Positions 58,087 through 64,000 of a stretch of 64,000 bases of DNA are shown here, one piece after another; the first letter of the stretch is position 1; each line of letters starts with the position of its first letter. This DNA comes from Treponema sp. (lineage in GTDB: Bacteria > Spirochaetota > Spirochaetia > Treponematales > Treponemataceae), in assembly GCA_017470605.1 (NCBI GenBank), contig JAFUYH010000004.1:62001-126000 (forward strand). Reading direction: 5' to 3'. A program made the translations under genes and the position numbers. The notes below the pieces were generated by a model that was not told the origin of the DNA, made no database searches, and saw only the letters and a list, made by a program, of their open reading frames with translations.

Positions 58087-59763
58087 TTATCTTACTTCAA
58101 TTCTCATGTTATCAAGGAAGAACTTTCCGCTGATTGACCATTCTTCGGCGGCAAGTTCAAGACGCCATACACGGCTCCAGTCAAACTTATTGCTGCCAAT
58201 ATCTGTCCAGCTTTCTGTAATGTTAGACCATGCACCCCAGCAGTTCATAGAAGAAATTGGGATTTCTACCTTGTTCCACTTGTTCAACTCGTAGTCACCG
58301 CCCTTAATATCAGCAGCAAGTCTCCATGGAATATTATTGCTGGTTCCATCATCTGTATCTACAAAACGAATCTGAAAGCCCTGCTTTGCATTAGTAAACT
58401 TCACATCAAAGCAAAGATAAACATTAGACTGGTTTCCTTCTACAGCAGAAAGATTTTTCTTTGTTAAATCAAGCGCAATTCCTGCATATCTATCCATCAA
58501 ACCTGTCATAATGCAGTATTTACCTTCACTTGGATTCTCTTCGTGAGTAGTAATATAAAGCTGAGTCATCCAGGTTGTATCACTTACACCTTTTCCAAAG
58601 AAATCATCATACAGAACAAGAGGCAAATCACTGGCTGAAGGTTCTGCACTTCCTGTTCCTTCTGGAACATTCATTCCAAGAGCGGTAAGCACCTGAGCAT
58701 TCAAATCTGCAGGATACCGCTTTTTTGAACCAGGCATAAAGAGTCCAAACGAATCATCATAACCCCAAACACAGAAAGGCAGTTTTAATTCAGTAAGGAT
58801 TGCTCCAACCGATTTATACCAGTTATTTCTATCTTCATTCTGAACTGCTACATCATGAACACCCATTTCACCGCACCAGACAGGAGCCCCCGCCTTTTCA
58901 GCAAAAGCCGCAGCCTGTTCAAGACGTTTTTTTAAGGTAGCGGCATTTCCAGTTTTAGGATAATTAACAAGCTGACCTCTCAAAGAAGAGAGTTTTGAAT
59001 CTGCAGGGATTTCCGGCATTTTATCCTTGTTATATGGGAAAGGAATATCCGACAAAAGAGCAAGTCCCGGGTCTCCCCAGTTTGCTCCCTGATGGGTAAA
59101 AATAAAGGGTTCATAAAAGTGGAAGGTATAAATGATATTTTTATCATTCAAAGGCTGCAGCTGGGTCATTGCATTCAAGCCAGACCATTCAGCACCGGTA
59201 ACAACAACAGTATGTTTCTTATCAACCTTGCGAATTGCTTCCAAAGCCTTTTTCTGAATAGGTTCCCATTCCTTGTTTCCAAACTGAGGCTCGTTCAGAA
59301 TTTCATAAACAATAAATTCACTGCGATTTTTATAATGAGCAGCAATCTGAGGCCAGAGCAAAAGCAGACTTTCTTCCACCTTTGCAGGAGTAGGGTAAGT
59401 TCCACTATTAAAAGAATGATTATCAATCACAATATACATTCCAAGTTCTTCTGCCCAGTCACAAGCCTTATCAAGATATTCGTAAATAATAGGATTTACT
59501 TCTTTTTTATCTGTCAAAAAGCTTGCAAAATGAACAGGAACGCGGACTACATCACAACCAATTTCCTTTAAATGAACAAAATCCTGTTTATCGTAAACTT
59601 TCAGGTTTGGAATACTTCCATTCCATGTCTCAAACCACTTTGAAAGGTTCAAACCTTTTGTAAACTTTGCAGGCCCCGCAGACTTAGATGCAGAACAAGA
59701 AAAGAAAGCTGTACTTACAGCAAGCATTCCGGCAAGAATCAGAATTTTCTTTAAGATTTTCAT
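58087..59763 (-). CDS. GH5 glucanase lipoprotein with C-terminal carbohydrate-binding-like domain
   Basis: The 558-aa enzyme starts MKILKKILILAGMLAVSTAF (lipobox FFSC), after GAGGAATGG. GH5 residues: 'GCDVVRVPVHFASF', FIVYEILNEPQFGNKEWEPI (acid/base Glu), 'IIYTFHFYEPFIFTHQGANW', GAPVWCGEMGVHDVAVQNED (nucleophile Glu). From about residue 375 comes a 185-aa beta-sandwich (LPLVLYDDFFGKGVSDTTWM ... FLDNMRIEVR), which is repeated as a separate secreted protein next door at 59815. It probably hydrolyses cellulose or glucomannan outside the cell. Confidence 0.9.
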   Translation of the reverse strand: MKILKKILILAGMLAVSTAFFSCSASKSAGPAKFTKGLNLSKWFETWNGSIPNLKVYDKQDFVHLKEIGCDVVRVPVHFASFLTDKKEVNPIIYEYLDKACDWAEELGMYIVIDNHSFNSGTYPTPAKVEESLLLLWPQIAAHYKNRSEFIVYEILNEPQFGNKEWEPIQKKALEAIRKVDKKHTVVVTGAEWSGLNAMTQLQPLNDKNIIYTFHFYEPFIFTHQGANWGDPGLALLSDIPFPYNKDKMPEIPADSKLSSLRGQLVNYPKTGNAATLKKRLEQAAAFAEKAGAPVWCGEMGVHDVAVQNEDRNNWYKSVGAILTELKLPFCVWGYDDSFGLFMPGSKKRYPADLNAQVLTALGMNVPEGTGSAEPSASDLPLVLYDDFFGKGVSDTTWMTQLYITTHEENPSEGKYCIMTGLMDRYAGIALDLTKKNLSAVEGNQSNVYLCFDVKFTNAKQGFQIRFVDTDDGTSNNIPWRLAADIKGGDYELNKWNKVEIPISSMNCWGAWSNITESWTDIGSNKFDWSRVWRLELAAEEWSISGKFFLDNMRIEVR

Positions 59764-59814
59764 AACCATTCCTCGTAATTTATATTGAATAAATCTATTA
59801 TCACTCTCAATAAC

Positions 59815-60432
59815 TTATTTTTCAATAATTCTGATGTTATCAATAAGGAACTTACTGCTTACCGGTGCTTCTTCTGCTGCAAATTCAAGTTTTTCTACAC
59901 GAGTAAAATCAAATTCATTGCTTCCGATATCAGTCCAGGTATTTGTAATGTTTGACCATCCACCCCAGCAGAACATAGATGAAAGAGGAATTTCAACCTT
60001 GCACCATTCATCAACTTTATAATCACTAGCCTTCAAATCATAAGCAAGACGCCATGGAATATTCTTTTTTGTTCCATCATCTGTATCTACAAAACGAATC
60101 TGAAGCTGCTGATTTTTCTTTGTAAATTTAACATCGAAGCAAAGATAAACTTTATCTTTCTTTTCTTTTATTTCACTAAGTTGTCCTTCTCCAAAATAAA
60201 AGGCAAATGCACCATAACGACCAATCAGGCCTGTCATAATACAGCATTTTCCTTCACTCTTGTCCTTGTCATAATCAGGAAGCCAAAGCTGAACATCCCA
60301 GTTTCCGTCTCCTACCTTTTCTCCAACCTTATCGTCATAAAGCGTAAGTGGAAGTTCAGAACTGAAAATAAAAGCGTTTGCAAGTAGAAGTCCGCTTGCA
60401 GCAAAAGTAATAAGTTTTTTTGATAATTTCAT
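59815..60432 (-). CDS. Secreted stand-alone carbohydrate-binding-like protein
   Basis: The 205-aa product has a cleavable signal peptide (MKLSKKLITFAASGLLLANA ... FIFSSE) with no lipobox, then one domain: 'LPLTLYDDKVGEKVGDGNWD', 'KCCIMTGLIGRYGAFAFYFG', 'KVYLCFDVKFTKKNQQLQIRFVDTDDGTKKNIPWRLAYDL', 'SNITNTWTDIGSNEF', 'FLIDNIRIIEK'. It is closely similar over its length to the C-terminal domain of the neighbouring GH5 lipoprotein and includes the same WRLA, TDIGSN and DN.RI motifs. It would bind a glycan without any enzyme of its own. It is upstream of, and may be co-transcribed with, the GH5 gene. Confidence 0.85.
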   Translation of the reverse strand: MKLSKKLITFAASGLLLANAFIFSSELPLTLYDDKVGEKVGDGNWDVQLWLPDYDKDKSEGKCCIMTGLIGRYGAFAFYFGEGQLSEIKEKKDKVYLCFDVKFTKKNQQLQIRFVDTDDGTKKNIPWRLAYDLKASDYKVDEWCKVEIPLSSMFCWGGWSNITNTWTDIGSNEFDFTRVEKLEFAAEEAPVSSKFLIDNIRIIEK

Positions 60433-60722
60433 ATATACCTCTTAGGATTTTTATTTATGTCATTATCTTCCGACAAAACAATAAAATATTCCAAAAGATT
60501 CCTGAAAATATCAAAATATTCTGATTAGTTATAACATATTATTACTAATCAAACAATGTCGTAAACGCCATTGTTTGATTCACGCATTTTTGCTACGCAA
60601 AAAATGCTCAAAAGACATAAAAAAAGAGGACTCCCCAAAGGAAGTCCCCTTTTGCTAAATTAAGCTAATTTATTTAGATGACGAGAATTCCCGCAGGGAA
60701 TTCTCGCAAAAATCAAACAAGT
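60433..60722. other. Gene-free stretch with ppdK terminator and hairpins
   Basis: It holds AACAATG-9-CATTGTT (near 60550-60575), a GCATTTTT/AAAAAATGC hairpin next to it, the ppdK terminator (60617-60651) and a perfect CGAGAATTCCC-GCA-GGGAATTCTCG hairpin (60682-60706). No gene is seen. Confidence 0.5.
60617..60651 (-). terminator. Intrinsic terminator, probably for ppdK
   Basis: On the minus strand AGGGGACT-9-AGTCCTCT forms an 8-pair stem (one G.T) followed by TTTTTTTATG. It lies about 250 bases after the ppdK stop, beyond the tandem repeat array. Confidence 0.7.
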
Positions 60723-60937
60723 TTACTTGTTTGATTTAATTACGGCCTGTGCACGTCGCACGCTGGCGCGTGCTCACCGAGTTTTGCAGAGCAAAACTCG
60801 CGTGTGTCGCCTGTTATTTGTTTGACTTAATAACAGCCTGTGCACGTCGCACGCTGGCGCGTGCTCACCGAGTTTTGCAGAGCAAAACTCGCGTGTGTCG
60901 CCTGTTATTTGTTTGACTTAATAACAGCCTGTGCACC
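60723..60937. repeat. 91-bp tandem repeats made from the ppdK 3' end plus a hairpin element
   Basis: Units begin at 60723, 60814 and 60905 (spacing 91 and 91). Each begins with the last 33 bases of ppdK (reading back QAVIKSNK-stop): the third is the live gene end, the second is identical and the first differs at a few bases. Between them lies a 58-bp element with GCACGC-TGGC-GCGTGC and CGAGTTTTG-CAGAG-CAAAACTCG hairpins. The middle copy therefore carries a ppdK stop that is not used. Confidence 0.85.
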
Positions 60938-63592
60938 GGCAAGACGAGCAGCTGGTACACGGAATGGAGAACAAGAAACGTAGTTCAAACCAAGCTTGTA
61001 GCAAAGTGCGATAGAAGCTGGGTCTCCACCATGTTCACCACAGATTCCAAGGTGAAGGTCAGATTTAACTGAACGTCCCTTTTCTTCTGCAAGACCGATC
61101 ATTACACCAACACCATCTTCGTCCAAAGTCTTGAATGGATCCTGGAGAAGAACTTTCTGGTCGAGGTAAGAATCGATGAACTTAGAGTAGTCATCACGGC
61201 TGAAACCGAATGTTGTCTGTGTAAGGTCGTTTGTACCGAATGAGAAGAAGTCTGCATATTCAGCAATCTTGTCAGCTGTAGCTGCAGCACGTGGGAATTC
61301 GATCATAGAACCAATCTGGAACTTGAGAGAAACTCCCAGTTCTTTGTTTACATTAGCGATAACAGCTTCTGCCTGAGCACGAATCTGCTTCAATTCAGCG
61401 AATGTAGTTACGTTTGGAATCATGATGCGAACATCGTGTTTAAGACCTTCTTTTTCAGCCTGAGCTGTTGCACGAGCAATAGCTTCAACCTGCATTTCGT
61501 AGATCTCTGGATATGTGATAGCAAGACGGCAACCACGGTGTCCGAGCATTGGGTTGTGTTCGTTGAGTTCTGAGTATTTCTTTTCGATGAAGTCAACTTT
61601 AACACCAAGCTTCTTAGCCAAAGCCTTAGCCAATTCAGGAGTTTCAGCCTGTACGAATTCGTTAAGAGGTGGGTCAAGAAGACGGATTGTTACAGCACGT
61701 CCTTCCATAGTCTTAATGATTCCGTAGAAGTCTTTCTGCTGAAGTGGAAGGATAGCAGCAAGGTTAGCCTTTCTTTCTTCTGTAGAGTCAGAAATAATCA
61801 TCTTCTGGAATGAAGTAAGTTTTGGTTCTTCAAAGAACATATGTTCTGTACGGCAAAGACCAATACCAGCAGCACCAAAGCGGAATGCCTGTGGAGCTTC
61901 GTTCTGTTCAGCGTTAGCAAGAACATCGAATCCCTTAACAGTCTTTCCAGATGGAGTTGTACGAACTGAAGCAGCGCGAACTTCGTCTGCCCAACCAAGG
62001 AATGTTTCCAGGTCGCCAGAAACTGAAGCTGGAGTTACAGGAATTACTTCACCATATACGTTACCTGTTGAACCGTCGATAGAAATGAAGTCACCCTTCT
62101 TGAATTTCTTTCCGCCGATTGTAACAGTATCTTTACCTGTGAATACAACATCTGAACATCCACATACACAAGGAGTACCCATACCACGTGCAACTACAGC
62201 TGCGTGTGATGTACGTCCACCAGTAGATGTAAGAATACCCTGAGCAACATACATACCTGCAATGTCATCAGGAGAAGTTTCTTTACGAACGAGAATAACT
62301 TTCTTACCAGCTTTGTCCCATTCTACAGCTTCTTCAGCTGTGAATACAATCTGACCACAACCAGCTCCAGGAGAAGCGTTGAGAGCAGAAGCCAAAGGTT
62401 TAGCTGACTTAAGAGCTTTAGATTCGAACTGTGGGTGGAGGAGCTGATCAAGCTGATCTGGCTTTACGCGGAGAAGAGCTTCTTCTTTTGTAATCATTCC
62501 TTCGCCAACCATGTCTACAGCCATCTTTACAGCAGCAGGACCAGTTCTCTTACCATTGCGGCACTGGAGCATGAAGAGTTTTCCTTCCTGTACAGTGAAT
62601 TCCATATCCTGCATATCATGGTAGTGAGCTTCAAGACGATCACGGATTGTAGAAATTTCCTTGAAGATTTCTGGCTGCTGTTTTTCAAGAGCAGAAATAT
62701 CCATTGGAGTACGAATACCAGCAACAACATCTTCACCCTGAGCGTTGATAAGGTACTCAGCCATGAAGTGGTTTTCACCAGTTGAAGGGTCACGAGAGAA
62801 TGCAACACCAGTTCCTGATGTGTCACCCATGTTACCGAATACCATAGCCATTACAGTAACGGCAGTTCCCTTGATTACGTTTTCATCAATGTTGTTGAGC
62901 TTGCGGTAGATGATAGCGCGTTCGTTCATCCAAGAACCGAATACGGCACCAATAGCTCCCCACATCTGAACCTGTGGATCCTGAGGGAAGTCTTCGCCCT
63001 TTTCTTTCTTGTACATTTCCTTGTACTTAGCAACAATCTGCTGGAGTTCTTCAGTTGTAAGTTCAACGTCTTCTTTGATTCCGCGGATTGCTTTTACTTC
63101 ATCGATGATAGCTTCGAATTTATCATGATCAACGCCCATAGCAACGTTACCGTACATCTGGATAAAGCGGCGGTAAGCATCCCATGCAAAGCGTGGGTTG
63201 TTTGTCTTGTTAGCAAGACCAAGTACAGACTTGTCGTTAAGACCAAGGTTGAGGATTGTATCCATCATACCAGGCATAGATTCTGCAGCACCAGAACGAA
63301 CAGAAACGAGGAGTGGATCATTTTCATCACCAAGTTTCTTTCCGAAAGTTGTTTCAAGTTTGTTAAGATATTCAGCAACTTCCTTATCAAGTCCTTCAGG
63401 ATATTTCTTTCCAAGTTTGTAATATTCCTGACATACGTCAATAGAAATTGTGAATCCAGGTGGAACTGGAAGACTTAAAGGAGCCTTTGCCATCTGAGCA
63501 AGGTTAGCACCTTTACCACCGAGAATAGGACGCATTGATTCATCGCCTTCTGCGTCACCGTTGCCGAAAAAGTAAACATACTTTGTAGCCAT
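60905..63592 (-). CDS. ppdK: Pyruvate, phosphate dikinase
   Basis: The 895-aa enzyme interconverts pyruvate and phosphoenolpyruvate using ATP and phosphate; with PPi it can act as a glycolytic pyruvate kinase substitute in anaerobes. Start at 63592 (MATKYVYFFGNGDAEGDESM); GGAG lies 10 bases before. Domains: N-terminal ATP-grasp ('GGKGANLAQMAKAPLSLPVPPGFT', MPGMMDTILNLGLNDKSVLG), the phosphohistidine domain 'LTSTGGRTSHAAVVARGMGTPCVCGC' (catalytic His in TSHAA), and the C-terminal PEP-binding barrel ('GIGLCRTEHMFFE', 'MLGHRGCRLAITYPEIYEMQ', 'FSFGTNDLTQTTFGFSRDD', 'LGICGEHGGDPASI'). The 3' end takes part in the tandem repeat downstream. Confidence 0.96.
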   Translation of the reverse strand: MATKYVYFFGNGDAEGDESMRPILGGKGANLAQMAKAPLSLPVPPGFTISIDVCQEYYKLGKKYPEGLDKEVAEYLNKLETTFGKKLGDENDPLLVSVRSGAAESMPGMMDTILNLGLNDKSVLGLANKTNNPRFAWDAYRRFIQMYGNVAMGVDHDKFEAIIDEVKAIRGIKEDVELTTEELQQIVAKYKEMYKKEKGEDFPQDPQVQMWGAIGAVFGSWMNERAIIYRKLNNIDENVIKGTAVTVMAMVFGNMGDTSGTGVAFSRDPSTGENHFMAEYLINAQGEDVVAGIRTPMDISALEKQQPEIFKEISTIRDRLEAHYHDMQDMEFTVQEGKLFMLQCRNGKRTGPAAVKMAVDMVGEGMITKEEALLRVKPDQLDQLLHPQFESKALKSAKPLASALNASPGAGCGQIVFTAEEAVEWDKAGKKVILVRKETSPDDIAGMYVAQGILTSTGGRTSHAAVVARGMGTPCVCGCSDVVFTGKDTVTIGGKKFKKGDFISIDGSTGNVYGEVIPVTPASVSGDLETFLGWADEVRAASVRTTPSGKTVKGFDVLANAEQNEAPQAFRFGAAGIGLCRTEHMFFEEPKLTSFQKMIISDSTEERKANLAAILPLQQKDFYGIIKTMEGRAVTIRLLDPPLNEFVQAETPELAKALAKKLGVKVDFIEKKYSELNEHNPMLGHRGCRLAITYPEIYEMQVEAIARATAQAEKEGLKHDVRIMIPNVTTFAELKQIRAQAEAVIANVNKELGVSLKFQIGSMIEFPRAAATADKIAEYADFFSFGTNDLTQTTFGFSRDDYSKFIDSYLDQKVLLQDPFKTLDEDGVGVMIGLAEEKGRSVKSDLHLGICGEHGGDPASIALCYKLGLNYVSCSPFRVPAARLAGAQAVIKSNK

Positions 63593-63689
63593 CGATTTTT
63601 TCTCCATATTTAAAAAAGATTTGCACTGTTAAGTATTACTATTTTATAGATAAAAAGGATTACAGTCAATGTGTGTAAGACCATAATAG

Positions 63690-63812
63690 GAGGGGGAAGT
63701 CTCCCCCGACCGCGAGTTTGTGAAGCAAACTCGGTAGTGAGCGAAGCGAACGTACTACCCCCTCTACGGGGGTGTGTAAGGCTGAACCGACCCTCCGTAA
63801 CGCCCCCCCTGC
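63690..63812. repeat. GC-rich dispersed repeat, copy 2
   Basis: It shows GGGGGA-AGTC-TCCCCC, then a spacer with CGAGTTTG-TGAAG-CAAACTCG and GAGCGAAGCGAAC, then CTACCCCCTCTACGGGGG and GTAACGCCCCCCCTG. It shares its first and last blocks with 18405-18490, and its CGAGTTT/AAACTCG stem with the ppdK tandem units. It lies between ppdK and the next gene. Confidence 0.7.
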
Positions 63813-63889
63813 TTCAAAAACAACAAGATTTTTATATCTTGCCGATTATTCTGATTTACTTTTATTTTTATCTTCTCTATACTGATTTT

Positions 63890-64000
63890 ATGAGTTTTAT
63901 TAACAATGACGATTTGAAAACAAGAAAAGTTTTGATGGGAAGCTGTGGCTGCGCCCTTGATTTAGGAGACGGCAGTGAACGCGGACTTTATGTAAATCAG
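63890..64000 (+). CDS. Start of an unidentified gene, cut by the window edge
   Basis: The ATG at 63890 opens 37 codons to the edge: MSFINNDDLKTRKVLMGSCG, then 'CALDLGDGSERGLYVNQ'. A CGC pair and 'DLGDGSERG' are seen but identify no family. No strong ribosome site is present. Too short to name. Confidence 0.45.
   Translation, partial: MSFINNDDLKTRKVLMGSCGCALDLGDGSERGLYVNQ

Overview
This 64 kb window looks like part of a Treponema-like spirochaete chromosome, probably from a host-associated or gut/rumen carbohydrate user. The evidence is the many lipobox lipoproteins, two GH5-type glycanases, a pyruvate phosphate dikinase, a type III glutamine synthetase, a fused PyrK-PyrD and low-to-moderate GC. 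The assignment rests on family recall, not on a search.

Region 1 (1 to about 18.4 kb) is the right-hand part of a tailed-phage prophage. Its left end, with the structural genes after the portal protein, lies outside the window. Almost everything is on the minus strand. A long early operon runs right to left: KilAC-type protein, helix-turn-helix (HTH) protein, YqaJ exonuclease, Lar-like protein, DEDDh exonuclease, RecT, HNH nuclease, methyltransferase-like protein, replisome organizer, DnaC-like loader, SSB, small Cys-rich proteins, DUF1064, small and large terminase, portal. A second, shorter minus-strand operon (70-aa ORF, tRNA-like element, HExxH metallopeptidase, winged HTH, lipoprotein, 47-aa ORF) lies at 13.5-15.8 kb. 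A tyrosine integrase closes the element at 17.0-18.3 kb.

The most unusual feature is in the lysogeny region. It holds two tandem modules of the same design: a plus-strand HTH repressor, a divergent minus-strand promoter with operator-like repeats, then a roughly 100-nt RNA leader in front of the operon. Each leader can fold into three hairpins. The loops of hairpins 1 and 3 are perfectly complementary within a copy (CCUACGAC with GUCGUAGG in copy A; CAGCGC with GCGCUG in copy B). The loop sequences differ between copies while complementarity is kept, and hairpin 3 is followed by a U-run. This is natural covariation for a kissing-loop attenuator or RNA immunity element.

Region 2 (18.4-31.9 kb) is chromosomal: a 5'-truncated UvrD/PcrA-type helicase beside the prophage and a GC-rich dispersed repeat, CstA, a P1B metal ATPase with a divergent TetR regulator, nitroreductase, TrpS, a membrane GGDEF protein, GlnN and a cytoplasmic GH5 enzyme.

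Region 3 (31.9-46.2 kb) holds an XRE regulator with a 28-bp palindrome, a decayed DUF3800 gene behind a structured RNA, PurD, a signalling operon (response regulator, degenerate GGDEF protein, hybrid histidine kinase), an OhrR-like regulator divergent from glutathione peroxidase, a TSCPD protein, an SGNH esterase lipoprotein and a pyrF-pyrKD operon.

Region 4 (46.2-64 kb) carries a three-gene operon of large surface lipoproteins, TatD, a lipoprotein/S41-peptidase pair, a GH5 lipoprotein whose C-terminal carbohydrate-binding-like domain also exists as a separate secreted protein just upstream, and ppdK. The 3' end of ppdK has been copied twice more in a 91-bp tandem array. A second copy of the GC-rich dispersed repeat and the start of an unidentified gene end the window.
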